Both the position numbers and the translations under genes were made by a program. Shown here piece by piece: positions 9,701 through 18,184 of a stretch of 64,000 nt of DNA; the stretch's first letter is position 1; the number at the start of each line of letters is the position of its first letter. The notes under the pieces are model-generated. The model was not told the origin of the DNA. It saw only the letters and a program-made list of their open reading frames with translations, and searched no databases. The DNA is from Bacteroidales bacterium (GTDB lineage Bacteria; Bacteroidota; Bacteroidia; Bacteroidales; UBA932), in NCBI GenBank assembly GCA_017428035.1, contig JAFRRR010000087.1, positions 1 through 64,000 on the forward strand, read 5' to 3'.

Positions 9701-9843
9701 GTAAAGGTCACAGCAAGGATATGCTTGTAGGCATCCCGCTCCGCATCGGGAGCTAGCAAAAAAGAAATATACTTGTGGGTAAGTCGGTGGGTCTTGCCGC
9801 TGCCGGCCGAGGCCTTGTATATGTCAAGCTGTCCGTTACTCAT
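6787..9843 (-). CDS. UvrD/Rep-type helicase-nuclease, AddA-like
   Basis: Large (1018 residues) superfamily 1 helicase with a C-terminal nuclease, expected to work with the next gene upstream in processing double-strand DNA ends for RecA-dependent repair. Walker A ASAGSGKT is at residues 11-18; the Walker B-like LLDEFQD, the motif WRGSDWNTLDSG and the late helicase motif AFTRAKHEL are all present. Near the C-terminus PDRVVLSGGKVAVVDYKFG matches the D-DYK core of a RecB-type PD-(D/E)XK nuclease. Gene order addB-addA with a 12-bp gap supports the assignment. Bacteroidota AddA proteins are divergent, so database labels are often generic ('UvrD-helicase domain'). Confidence 0.9.
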   Translation of the reverse strand: MSNGQLDIYKASAGSGKTHRLTHKYISFLLAPDAERDAYKHILAVTFTNKATEEMKSRIVKTLHELSQGKGEEFKGKSIEEAAAIQKKAKEALTAILHDYSNFQVCTIDKFFQQIFRSFARELGSFSNYRVELRDDDVLAHVVDELLSGLDSGDAGGERVFDIINRFAVDQLRYKSKHGFQERLLEFAKLFLKEEFKVKASEYKPDLEKMEKVETKAREISSEFESRLRSLARDAVAVINEYGISFKGGDSIIKKLIAYAGGDVPKPSEKTKLLTENQKEMLCSDCAEWFAKTSQKDMLPRAQAACSHEPGLDTLLAGIVEMFGNQFSVYHTAVIVRNNIGVMKIFGSIYAALGHYLKENNIMLLGETTQAIGRMIGDSDTPFIYERVGSWIDHYLLDEFQDFSLMQWANFKPLLEQSLDQGYGNLIVGDVKQSIYRWRGSDWNTLDSGVQKELGGRNIVPDTLKDNYRSDKAIVEFNNHIFLGLTNARDGYFDGDETIARSFEDCEQKVKSGKEGHVKVTWYEKQSADEPNPALAALKGEIEALDALGYPRNAIYVLVRKNTQAAEVAEQLIADGIDVITDESLLVGVSAFVQRIVAVLKYMVNPDDATNRQVMKEMGVDVSAVNIAGNSLYDVCENIVRSLDQDLIKGEMPYLMTFMDLVLDYMRDYGSDMAGFLRWWDDVGSTSAVSSPRGANAVRIMTIHKAKGLGCPVVIVPFFQEELAPKGSQAKYMWCKDSSALDAGLLPVEFSSYANASTFSGDYKREELLYKMDALNTAYVAFTRAKHELIVFANKKDTKCVSGMVYNLLEKEKSLKDNVFEVGERAPYTAGEEDSEGVTPMQLDGYNSIPMEGSGEGRKRLALVYRGSDFFDPEGRDAARQRGIVLHDILSRIRTATDMESAVDAAIQGGELPKEKRAETISLVGGMLESVKDYGWFDSAAEAMNELSIIDTDGKVYRPDRVVLSGGKVAVVDYKFGAHHGGYRSQVCRYMDMLRRMGYENIEGYLWYAAENKIEKVD

Positions 9844-9855
9844 AGCAATTATCTC

Positions 9856-12657
9856 CTATCTGCCGCAAATAGCCTTTGCCGGACAGTATTTGCAGGCATC
9901 GCTGCCGGCTTCCACTCCCCTGAAAGGAATATCCGGATTAAAAATTTCTGAAAGAATCTCCTGAACACTGGCGCTGAAGGCCTCCACTGTCTCAGGGGGG
10001 CAATACCTTGACTCCACGTAAGAGTCAAACAATTTCTTGACGTCGTACACGGCAAGCTCGTACTCCTTCTGAGAAGGATTGTCCAGCGTCAGAAGCAATG
10101 CGTACACCAGCAACTGGTATGATGTCTTAAGCTCTCCGCTATAGACCTTTGCCAACTGCGCTTCTGAAGTATAACTGTTTGCCTCCGACACGCTGCCGGT
10201 CTTGTAGTCGCAGATGCGCGGGGCGCCGCCCTTACGGTCCAGCCGGTCAACAAAGCCCTTGAGGCGGACATTCTGCTGCCGGCCGTCTATCATCACCGGA
10301 ATCTCTTTTTCCAGCCGGAGCTCGCTGGCCAGATATGTAAACGGAGCATAGGCGATATCATTCCGCAGGGTTGCCTTTACCAGCTCCGTCACCAGATTTG
10401 CGGTGATCTGGTTGCGGCGGGACAGTTCGCTGCCCTCATGTCGCTTGAGCTCCTTGTTCAGATACTTGGCCACTGTAGTCGATATCAGCGCCGCGTTTGC
10501 CGCAACGCCCTTAAGCCACTCCCGGGTAACCTCTTTACCCTTGACCGGGGCATAAAGCTCTTCCATTGTATGATGGAAAGTGTTGCCAAACTGACCGGCA
10601 TCCACCTCTTCGCTGACCTCGTCTTCTTCTGCCAGCCCAACCACCTGAGAATAGTAGAACTTTAGCGGACAATTGATGTAGGATATCAGACTGCTGGCAG
10701 AGAAAGCATTGTACTTGCCGTCCTCTTCCCGGGGAATGAAAAAGTGGTCGTGCAACTGACGCAGGAGCTCCGGTGTCTTCTCTACACTTCTTACTACCCC
10801 ATCCACCGGCTTAATCTCCAGATCTACGCTGCGGAAGTCCATATCAAAGCCGTAGTGATACCTAAGCTGCTTCACAAAGCGGCTCTCCTCGCCGCTGAGC
10901 ATACCCTTGGTGCGGGAGTCGTAGATAAGGACCACCTTCTTTGCCCGGTAGATACTGCGGTAGAAATGGTATGCGGCTATGGAGTCGAACAGCTCCACGG
11001 TGGGAAGGCCAAACCCGCGGCGGACATTGTATGGTATCAGGCTGTCACTCTGCTGCTTGGCGGGGAACACCCCCTCATTTACCGAGAGGATAATAAGCGT
11101 CTCGAAATCTATGGCGCGGACCTCCAGAGGGCCCATAACCTGCAGGCCGCTGAGCGGCTCGCCCCTGAAATCCACCGTGAGGCGGGAGGTAATCTCCCGC
11201 AGGAACTTGAAGTAGGTGCGCATCTCCATAGGGATGGCCAGGTCCTTCATATGGCTCACGGAAGTGTAGTAGCCGTGGGCAAACTCTTTCTCAATGTCGG
11301 GCAGCGACGGCGCCAGAGTCTGCAACACCTCCATCTGCCAGTCATATACGCCAGCGGTTTCCGTCACGGGACGGAAAACCACACACAGAATATCATCTTC
11401 TGCGAAACGCTCTGCCGGCACAATAATCTCATTGGACGCCACAATATCTTTCTTGAGCTTTACCGACCGGTCGGGCGATGCCGTGCGGATAAATGGATGA
11501 TTGAGAAGAGCCGTCACATCCTTGTGATAGAAGCCGGCACTGCGCTTATTCAACTGCAGCGAAGAGAGCATATCCATAAGCGACGCCGTGGCGCTGTTGT
11601 GCAGGCCATAGCCCATTGTGACATTCACGTGCCGGATATTCTCCGGGATGGAGTTGAGCAGCGGCATCAGCAGATTCTCGTCTGGCAGCACCACCGCGGT
11701 GGACTCTTCTCCAGCCACGGCCAACTCTGCCGCAGCCACCTTGGCCTGCGCCACGGCACTGGAAGCAGCCACCACAGTCACCTTGGGCCGGCTGTCATTC
11801 TCTGCCGACAGTGTATATTTAGATGGGTATCTTCCCTTATAATTCTTTATGAAATATGAGGCCTTGTTGGCCGTATCGGTGAGACATTCACCGTAGAAAT
11901 CCCAGTAAAAGTCGCCGTCAAACTCGGCTTTGATATAGTCGTACAGGGCGGTCTCGCACTTGCACAGGGCGTTCTGCCCTACCACCACGATACGGTCGTA
12001 ACCGGCCAGCGAGGCCTTGATGCCGCCGGTCTCACCGTGCAATATGCGCTCTGCCACTTCCCTCTGCAGCATCCCTTCGTATGCGATGCCTTTCCCGGCG
12101 AGGCTCTCCCTGAAAGAGGCATACAAATCGAAAAGTATCTCCCACATACCCAGGAACTTTTCTTTCTGCTGCGAGCCCTTATTCTCTACGACTACGCCCC
12201 AGAACTGCTTCAGGGCATCTTTCTGGTCTTTGTCCAGAAAATCATAGCCTGAATCCAGCTCCCGCAAATCTTTGATGTGGGCAAAGAGCTTGGACGCATC
12301 GGCCATATATTTGTCCACATCGCTGAAATCTGCAATCACGGCCTCGCCCAGCGAGACAAAGCTGTCAAAACCCTCAAACTCACGGCCGCGCCCGCCGCAT
12401 ACCCTGGCATACATCTGCCAGAGGATGTAGATGAGCTGTATCTTGTCTCCTCGGCCGTACGGACTGAGCCTGGCAAAAAGGTCGCCTATGGTTATGATGT
12501 CGGGCGAAAGCACCGGAACGCTGCTGCACTGCCCCAGATATTTCTGGAAAAAGAGCGCAGAGCGGCGGCTGGGAAACACAAACAGGCAGCGGCGCAGATC
12601 CACGTCATTCTGGGCCGTGTAGGCCTTTGCAATCTGATACAGGAAGCTATTCTCCAT
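9856..12657 (-). CDS. PD-(D/E)XK nuclease, AddB-like subunit
   Basis: Partner of the AddA-like helicase-nuclease. I choose ATG 12657 (MENSFLYQIAKAY) rather than an in-frame codon 36 bp upstream, because it leaves only an 11-bp overlap with the PAP2 gene; this gives 933 residues. The N-terminal region resembles an inactivated helicase fold (CLFVFPSRRSALFFQKYL). The C-terminal part has FVDRLDRKGG...CDYKTGS, the nuclease core. Four cysteines, one in INCPLKFYY and three in CKYCPAKAIC (C-x2-C-x5-C), match the AddB iron-sulfur cluster that clamps the nuclease domain. Good evidence that this is a functional AddAB-type complex rather than RecBCD. Confidence 0.9.
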   Translation of the reverse strand: MENSFLYQIAKAYTAQNDVDLRRCLFVFPSRRSALFFQKYLGQCSSVPVLSPDIITIGDLFARLSPYGRGDKIQLIYILWQMYARVCGGRGREFEGFDSFVSLGEAVIADFSDVDKYMADASKLFAHIKDLRELDSGYDFLDKDQKDALKQFWGVVVENKGSQQKEKFLGMWEILFDLYASFRESLAGKGIAYEGMLQREVAERILHGETGGIKASLAGYDRIVVVGQNALCKCETALYDYIKAEFDGDFYWDFYGECLTDTANKASYFIKNYKGRYPSKYTLSAENDSRPKVTVVAASSAVAQAKVAAAELAVAGEESTAVVLPDENLLMPLLNSIPENIRHVNVTMGYGLHNSATASLMDMLSSLQLNKRSAGFYHKDVTALLNHPFIRTASPDRSVKLKKDIVASNEIIVPAERFAEDDILCVVFRPVTETAGVYDWQMEVLQTLAPSLPDIEKEFAHGYYTSVSHMKDLAIPMEMRTYFKFLREITSRLTVDFRGEPLSGLQVMGPLEVRAIDFETLIILSVNEGVFPAKQQSDSLIPYNVRRGFGLPTVELFDSIAAYHFYRSIYRAKKVVLIYDSRTKGMLSGEESRFVKQLRYHYGFDMDFRSVDLEIKPVDGVVRSVEKTPELLRQLHDHFFIPREEDGKYNAFSASSLISYINCPLKFYYSQVVGLAEEDEVSEEVDAGQFGNTFHHTMEELYAPVKGKEVTREWLKGVAANAALISTTVAKYLNKELKRHEGSELSRRNQITANLVTELVKATLRNDIAYAPFTYLASELRLEKEIPVMIDGRQQNVRLKGFVDRLDRKGGAPRICDYKTGSVSEANSYTSEAQLAKVYSGELKTSYQLLVYALLLTLDNPSQKEYELAVYDVKKLFDSYVESRYCPPETVEAFSASVQEILSEIFNPDIPFRGVEAGSDACKYCPAKAICGR

Positions 12658-13270
12658 TTGCCGGGTATTTTTCCGATAGTTTTTCAATTGCAAATCTATA
12701 GAAATATATGAGTAAAATTGCTACACATATTCCATAAATCAAACCGGCCGCCACATCCAGCGGATAGTGGTATCCCAGATAGATTCTGCTGTAGGACACC
12801 AGCAACGACCACACAACCAGCACTATCCTGAGCCAGCGCCGGCCCAGGATGCCCGAAACCAGCAGCGCAAAGCAGATGGTGTTTGCGGCGTGGGCAGAGA
12901 AAAAGCCGTAGGGCGACCCAGTTCCGGTGGGGAAACGGCCGCCAGCGGTGGCCATCTCGTATCCCGGCCGGGGCCTTGCCACCAGCCATTTCACAAGATT
13001 TGACCCCCAGTCGCACAGCAGATAACCCAAAATGCAGGCCGCCAGACCAATCAGGCCGGCAATCCAGAATTTGCCGGCAGCGACGGGCCTTTCAAGGGCA
13101 TAACCGCCGCACTGGATGGCATAGCATTTGCGGAAAAACAGCGCGACCGCAAGTGCCAGGTAAAGAGGTATCCAAACCGCTATGGCAGAGAGGATTTTCA
13201 TTACCGGGTCAATAATCGGACTCCACCATCCGTTTATTAACAGAAAAAGTTGTTGGTCATATTCAATCAT
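12647..13270 (-). CDS. PAP2-family membrane phosphatase
   Basis: Integral membrane phosphatase of 207 residues with about five or six hydrophobic segments. The three PAP2 motifs are visible: KWLVARPRPG (motif 1, K-x6-RP), FFSAHAAN (motif 2, the SxH block) and SRIYLGYHYPLD (motif 3, SR-x5-H-x3-D). Likely substrates are lipid phosphates such as undecaprenyl pyrophosphate or lipid A phosphates; sequence alone does not choose. It is the first gene of the operon that continues into addB with an 11-bp overlap. The candidate -7 box at 13276-13283 lies only 5 bp before the ATG, so the message may be leaderless. Confidence 0.92.
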   Translation of the reverse strand: MIEYDQQLFLLINGWWSPIIDPVMKILSAIAVWIPLYLALAVALFFRKCYAIQCGGYALERPVAAGKFWIAGLIGLAACILGYLLCDWGSNLVKWLVARPRPGYEMATAGGRFPTGTGSPYGFFSAHAANTICFALLVSGILGRRWLRIVLVVWSLLVSYSRIYLGYHYPLDVAAGLIYGICVAILLIYFYRFAIEKLSEKYPANGE

Positions 13271-13275
13271 ATTTA

Positions 13276-13294
13276 CAAATATATTCTATTTTTG
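13276..13294. promoter_or_regulatory. Back-to-back promoter boxes between PAP2 gene and receptor gene
   Basis: On the minus strand TATATTTG (13283-13276) and on the plus strand TATTTTTG (13287-13294) both fit the TAnnTTTG -7 consensus. They lie three bases apart, so the two divergent promoters should compete for the same polymerase footprint. The plus box leaves a leader of roughly 20 nt for the receptor; the minus box is almost on top of the PAP2 start codon. Confidence 0.5.
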
Positions 13295-13320
13295 CCGCCG
13301 TTACAAAGACAAAGCACATT

Positions 13321-15744
13321 ATGAAAAAGATTAACGCGCTTAAATATATACTGATATCGATACTGATTTCTTTCGGTACATCTGCATTTGCCCAAACAAC
13401 TATCAAAGGCATTGTGAAGGACGCCGAGACCCTGGAGGGAGAGGTGGCCGCAATAGCGCAGCTGCTCAAAGAAGGCCAGAGTGTCACCTACACAATCACC
13501 GATTCCACCGGCGCTTTCCTGCTTAAGACCAACGTCACCGGCCCGCTTACGGTCAAAATTGAAAATATGGGCCGCAAGACCATAGAGCGTGACATCACCG
13601 CCGGCGGCAGCACCGTGGACCTTGGCGAAATCCTTATTGAAAACGATGCTGAAACCCTTAAAGAATCTTCTGTATCGGCACTCAGGACCCTGGTCAAGAT
13701 TGGAGCCGACCGCCTGAGCTACGATGTGGAGCACGACATCGACGCCAAGAGTATGACCGCCCTGGACCTTCTGCGCAAGGTACCTATGGTCACCGTGGAT
13801 GCCCAGGACAACATCACCGTGAACGGAAGTTCATCTTTTAAAGTATATGTAGACGGCAGACCCAACCAGATGCTGAGCAACAACCCTTCCCAGATGTTCA
13901 AGGTGATGCCAGCCAGCCTCATCAAGAGCATCGAGGTAGTCACCAACCCGGGCGCCAAATATGACGCCGAGGGCACCGGCGGCATCCTGGATGTCAAGAC
14001 TATGAGCGGCGCCGGCAGCAGCGTGACCACCGACGGCATTTTCGGCACCGTGATGGCCGGGTTGGACACCCGCGGCAGGGCAAACGGCGGCGTGAGCATC
14101 AACGCCCAGAAAGGCAAATGGACATTCGGCGCCAATATACACGGTATGAGGGAAGACCTGGGCGGAATAGAGATGTCCAGTACGACCACATATTCCGAAA
14201 CCGCCACCTCTATAGAGACACTGACCAGAGGCTCCAACAAGGGCGGCGGCATATTCAGCAATGTCAGCGTCGGCTTTGAGCCAGACACCCTGAACCTGTT
14301 CAACCTGACTGTCGGTGTCAACAGTTTCGGAAACAACTCCATAGGAAACGACGGACGCACTACATACACCGTGGCAGGCGTCCCCACCCTGAGTTATTCG
14401 CAGTCCACCGTGAGCAAGATGTCTATGTCGTTTATCAACGCCAGCTTTGACTATCAGCACACATTTGCCGACAGCCGCGACAAGACACTTACCCTCTCCT
14501 ACCAGTTCTCCGGCAATCCCCAGAAAGGAAACAGTCTCTACGATCTTACCTATGACGACGGACGCACAGAAGAGCGCCATTCTGTGACCGACGACCTCAC
14601 TTCAGAGCACACCGTCCAGACCGACTTCACAACTCCCATAGGCAAAAACCAGACACTGAGCAGCGGTCTGAAATACATCTACCGCCACAACAGCGCCAAC
14701 GACGCCTATAACGGCATACCCAGCGTCTACGACTATTACAACCACATTGGCGCAGCCTATACCGAATATACCGCCACAATAAAGAATCTGGTGCTCACCG
14801 CAGGACTCCGCTACGAGCGCACCTTCCAGCTGGTGGACTACGACCTTGCAGAAAAAGACTTCGACATCAACTACGGCAACTTTGTACCCAACGCCAGCCT
14901 GCAGTGGAACCTCTCCGAGGCAGGCAACCTGAGCCTGGCCTACAATATGCGCATCCGCCGTCCGGGCATCAACTCCCTGAACCCCTATGTAGACCAGTCG
15001 GACCCCACCTCAAGGTCCTACGGTAACCCCGATGTCCGCGCAGAGAGAAACCACCGCATCTCCCTGGCCTACAATTTTGCCAGCCCCAAGTGGGTGATCA
15101 GCGCCAAACTCCGGGAACGTCTGGGCAAGGGCGGCATAAGCGAGTATTCGTTCTACGACGGCAGCATACTGAACCACACCTACGGCAATATCATAAGCCG
15201 CAGTAGCACCGGGCTTGACATCTACGCCAACTGGAACATAAACAACAAGACCCGCCTGTATGTAAACGGCGATGTGGACTATAACATACTCAGCAGCAAA
15301 GAGCTGGACCAGCGCAATTCGGGCTGGGAATACGGTGTTTTCGCCGGCTTCCAGACCTCTGTATTCTGGGATATGCGCCTCAGCCTGAACACATTCATCA
15401 ACGGCGGCGATATATCCCTGCAGGGCCACAGCAGCCCCTTCCGCTTCGGTATGCTGGGTATCACAAAGACCTTCTTTGGCGATAGGCTCAGCGTAAGCGT
15501 ACAGGGTACGTCTCCCCTCTTCTCCCGCGACCTTATCATACGTGAATACTCAGAGGGTAAGGGATTCAGCAGCGAGAGCGTGGTCAAGATACCCATTATG
15601 AATGCCGGCTTCAACATCAGCTACACCTTTGGGCAGATGCGCGGAGGCAGCAAGAAAGTGCGCCACGGCATCAACAACGACGACGTGGACCAGAACACCG
15701 GCGGAGGCAGCATTATCCCCTCCGGCGGCGGAATGGGAATGTAA
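13321..15744 (+). CDS. Outer-membrane beta-barrel receptor, TonB-dependent type (OMP_b-brl_3-like)
   Basis: An 807-residue outer-membrane protein. A signal peptide ends near FGTSAFAQ (about residue 25). Residues 27-110 form a carboxypeptidase-regulatory-like beta domain (TIKGIVKDAETLEG...), followed by a plug-like domain with ALDLLRKVPMVTVDAQDNITVNG, VYVDGRPNQML and SIEVVTNPGAKYDAEGTGGILDV, and then a long beta-barrel rich in alternating aromatic residues. This architecture fits the Bacteroidota barrel family PF14905 rather than SusC. No SusD partner follows; the next gene is convergent 6 bp away. A glycine-rich, charged tail (GGGSIIPSGGGMGM) ends the protein. The substrate is unknown. Confidence 0.88.
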   Translation: MKKINALKYILISILISFGTSAFAQTTIKGIVKDAETLEGEVAAIAQLLKEGQSVTYTITDSTGAFLLKTNVTGPLTVKIENMGRKTIERDITAGGSTVDLGEILIENDAETLKESSVSALRTLVKIGADRLSYDVEHDIDAKSMTALDLLRKVPMVTVDAQDNITVNGSSSFKVYVDGRPNQMLSNNPSQMFKVMPASLIKSIEVVTNPGAKYDAEGTGGILDVKTMSGAGSSVTTDGIFGTVMAGLDTRGRANGGVSINAQKGKWTFGANIHGMREDLGGIEMSSTTTYSETATSIETLTRGSNKGGGIFSNVSVGFEPDTLNLFNLTVGVNSFGNNSIGNDGRTTYTVAGVPTLSYSQSTVSKMSMSFINASFDYQHTFADSRDKTLTLSYQFSGNPQKGNSLYDLTYDDGRTEERHSVTDDLTSEHTVQTDFTTPIGKNQTLSSGLKYIYRHNSANDAYNGIPSVYDYYNHIGAAYTEYTATIKNLVLTAGLRYERTFQLVDYDLAEKDFDINYGNFVPNASLQWNLSEAGNLSLAYNMRIRRPGINSLNPYVDQSDPTSRSYGNPDVRAERNHRISLAYNFASPKWVISAKLRERLGKGGISEYSFYDGSILNHTYGNIISRSSTGLDIYANWNINNKTRLYVNGDVDYNILSSKELDQRNSGWEYGVFAGFQTSVFWDMRLSLNTFINGGDISLQGHSSPFRFGMLGITKTFFGDRLSVSVQGTSPLFSRDLIIREYSEGKGFSSESVVKIPIMNAGFNISYTFGQMRGGSKKVRHGINNDDVDQNTGGGSIIPSGGGMGM

Positions 15745-15750
15745 AATCCT

Positions 15751-16785
15751 TTAAAGAACCGGAAGGATATTGTCCCAGATCAGGCTGAGTTCGACTTGCA
15801 TGTCCTGAACCTCGGCGGTGACTGCCAACACGGCATCCTTTTCGGGCATAACTATGATATACTGGCCGTAGGCGCCGTCGGCACGGAAAGCATTGTGGCG
15901 GCAGCGCCACATCTGGTAGCAGTAGCCCTGATGCCAGTCGGGACGGGAGTCGTTTTCAGGGTCAAAATTCTCGGGACGGTTGTCTATCTGATATTTGGAC
16001 ATCTCCTCAACCCAGCTGGCCGGTATCACCTGCTTCCCGTGCCACTTGCCGCCGTCCAGCAGCGTCTGGCCGGTCTTGGCCATATCCTCGGTCTTGATAT
16101 AAAGGCCCCAGCCGCCATAGTTTATCCCTTTGGGACATTCTTTCCAATAGGGCTTCTCTATGCCCAGCGGTTGCCACAGGCGAGGCTCCAGATAGTCAAC
16201 TATCTTTTCTCCCGAGACTTTCTGCACTGCTGCAGAAAGCATATAGGTGCCTATAGTATTGTAGCAGAAATATGTGCCCGGCTTGCGCTCTACGGGGAAT
16301 TTAAGGAACTCTGCCACCCAGTCCTCACCGTCTTCGTAGCGGATCTCGTTGGTATGCTCGTTTTCGTGGCCGCAGCTCATTGTGAGCAGGTCACGGATGG
16401 TTATTGCGCGCAGGTTGGCGCTCAGGTCGCCGGTCACTTTCTCGGGGAAGATATCCACAAGATGGTCATCCAGGCTAAGCAGACCTTCATCTATGGCAAA
16501 ACCCACCGCGATGGAGGTGAAAGTCTTGCTAACCGAGTGCATAACGTGGGCGCTGTCTTTATCGGCGCCGTTGAGCCACCGTTCGGCTATGACTTTGCCG
16601 TGCTGCAGCAGCATAGCGCTGTGGATGGTCTGACCGGCATCGGCCTCCGCCTGCAGCCAGGCTTCAAAGGCTGCCGCCTGCTGCGGCGTGGCTTTTCCGC
16701 GGGGAAGAGATGTGTTATTCTTGGGTGCACAGGCCGCCAGAAGCAGTGCGGCGGCCATTGTCAATACAAGGCACGATTTTTTCAT
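15751..16785 (-). CDS. Serine hydrolase, class C beta-lactamase fold, lipoprotein
   Basis: A 344-residue predicted lipoprotein: the signal sequence ends in a lipobox LAAC with Cys19. The serine acylation motif S84-V-S-K87 (SxxK) is clear, with a tyrosine motif in FCYNTIGTY and a DGAYGQYIIV stretch near the C-terminus where the KTG-like box is expected. Proteins of this fold include esterases, D-aminopeptidases, penicillin-binding proteins and beta-lactamases; the substrate cannot be inferred here. The gene converges on the receptor gene with a 6-bp gap. A -7 box on the minus strand (16818-16811) gives a leader of about 20 nt. Confidence 0.88.
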   Translation of the reverse strand: MKKSCLVLTMAAALLLAACAPKNNTSLPRGKATPQQAAAFEAWLQAEADAGQTIHSAMLLQHGKVIAERWLNGADKDSAHVMHSVSKTFTSIAVGFAIDEGLLSLDDHLVDIFPEKVTGDLSANLRAITIRDLLTMSCGHENEHTNEIRYEDGEDWVAEFLKFPVERKPGTYFCYNTIGTYMLSAAVQKVSGEKIVDYLEPRLWQPLGIEKPYWKECPKGINYGGWGLYIKTEDMAKTGQTLLDGGKWHGKQVIPASWVEEMSKYQIDNRPENFDPENDSRPDWHQGYCYQMWRCRHNAFRADGAYGQYIIVMPEKDAVLAVTAEVQDMQVELSLIWDNILPVL

Positions 16786-16810
16786 AGTCGGTTGATTGTT
16801 TGCATTTTAC

Positions 16811-16859
16811 CAAAGGTAATAAAAACTATTGACATTTATTATTCTATTACATAATTTTG
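16811..16859. promoter_or_regulatory. Divergent promoter region, serine hydrolase / OmpA-domain gene
   Basis: The minus-strand box TACCTTTG (16818-16811) faces the serine hydrolase. The plus-strand box TAATTTTG (16852-16859) has a TTG 20 bp upstream (16829-16831) and faces the OmpA-domain gene, 30 bp from its ATG at 16889. This supports the ATG at 16889 over the in-frame ATG at 16829, which lies at the -33 element. Confidence 0.55.
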
Positions 16860-16888
16860 TACTAAACAAAACGACTAACACTATCGGT

Positions 16889-18184
16889 ATGAAAAAGTTT
16901 ATAATTATTCTGATTGCCTTGCTTATGACGGGCATCAGCGCAGACGCCCAGCTTCTGGACCGTCTGAAAGACCGCGCAAAGGATGCTGTAGAGCGCAACC
17001 TGGGCGATAAAGTCGAGAAGGGCGTAAACGACCTTCTGGACGGCAAAAAGAAAGACAAGAAGGATAAAAAAGAAAAAGCCTCAAAAAACGAAGATGCAGA
17101 TTATGAGGCAACAGAGGCTATCGACGACACGCCCGATGCCACAAGTCAGAACGTCAAGAGCGACTTCGTTCGCGGCAGCGTGATTCTCTTCGAAGATGAT
17201 TTTGCCAACGAGCAGATTGGGGAATTTCCTTCCAAGTGGGACATCGATGGTGGCAGTGCTGAAGTAGCATCCATCAACGGCAAGAAGTATCTGAACTTTA
17301 CAGACGACTGGAACTCAGTGGCTCCATTGATGACGAATATGGAGTCATATCTGCCAGATGTATTTACACTTGAGTGGGATGTCTTCTATAGCAAGGTTGG
17401 CGATTATGGCCAGTCTGACTTGGATGTGCATTTTATGAAAAAAGGATCTTGGAATGACCAGGCAGGTAATGTTGCATTAACATATCGGCCTTGGGGACCT
17501 GATTCTTATGGAGGCTATCGATTTGAGAAAGGCGAAGGCGCTACAGGTGATGTAAATGGCAGTTTGGACTGGAATCAAATTAAAGATTTCATCAAAATAG
17601 GTCAATGGAATCACTTTGCGGTGTCTTTTAACAAGCGTGCGTTCAAGTTTTATATCAATGGTAACAGAGTCATTAATCTGCCGAATGCTAAAGCCCCTGA
17701 GCGGATATTGTTTATCTGCGTCGGGGACTACAAATACAGAGGATTTACCAATGTTGTTCTCGCTGCCGGAGCCAAGGATCTCTACGAGCGTCAGACCACC
17801 GACCTTTCCGCTGCAGCAGCAGCCGTAGAGAAGGCCATCGCAGAGACAGGCAAGTTCGTGACCAACAACATCCTGTTCGAGACCGGCAAGGCTACCCTGA
17901 AGCCCGAATCCATGGAAGAAATCCAGAAGGTTGCCGAGTATATGAAGAAGAACCCCAGCGCCCGCTTCGAGGTGCAGGGCCACACCGACAATGTCGGCTC
18001 CGACAAGACCAACGACCCTCTGAGCCAGGCACGTGCCGAGGCCGTGGTCAAGGCTCTTGAAGAGCAGGGCGTGGATCCCTTCAACCTGCGTCCTGTGGGC
18101 AAGGGTTCTCACGAGCCTGTAGCCGACAACAAGACCGACGAAGGCCGCGCTAAGAACCGCCGCGTGGAGTTTATAAAGAAGTAA
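16889..18184 (+). CDS. OmpA-domain protein with a central lectin-like (ConA-type) domain
   Basis: Secreted or periplasmic protein of 431 residues from ATG 16889, which gives a clean signal peptide (MKKFIIILIALLMTGISADA). Domains in order: an amphipathic helix region, a lysine-rich spacer (KKKDKKDKKEKASKN), an acidic spacer, a central beta-rich domain of about 210 residues beginning at DDFANEQIGEFPSKWDIDGG and containing WNHFAVSFNKRAFKFYINGNRV (the layout of laminin-G/ConA-like domains), and a C-terminal OmpA peptidoglycan-binding domain with ILFETGKATLKPESM and VQGHTDNVGSDKTND. The OmpA domain should anchor it to peptidoglycan. The middle (about 17230-17760) uses visibly more A/T-ending codons than the flanks. 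The 3' end overlaps the convergent Nudix gene by 14 bp. Confidence 0.87.
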   Translation: MKKFIIILIALLMTGISADAQLLDRLKDRAKDAVERNLGDKVEKGVNDLLDGKKKDKKDKKEKASKNEDADYEATEAIDDTPDATSQNVKSDFVRGSVILFEDDFANEQIGEFPSKWDIDGGSAEVASINGKKYLNFTDDWNSVAPLMTNMESYLPDVFTLEWDVFYSKVGDYGQSDLDVHFMKKGSWNDQAGNVALTYRPWGPDSYGGYRFEKGEGATGDVNGSLDWNQIKDFIKIGQWNHFAVSFNKRAFKFYINGNRVINLPNAKAPERILFICVGDYKYRGFTNVVLAAGAKDLYERQTTDLSAAAAAVEKAIAETGKFVTNNILFETGKATLKPESMEEIQKVAEYMKKNPSARFEVQGHTDNVGSDKTNDPLSQARAEAVVKALEEQGVDPFNLRPVGKGSHEPVADNKTDEGRAKNRRVEFIKK

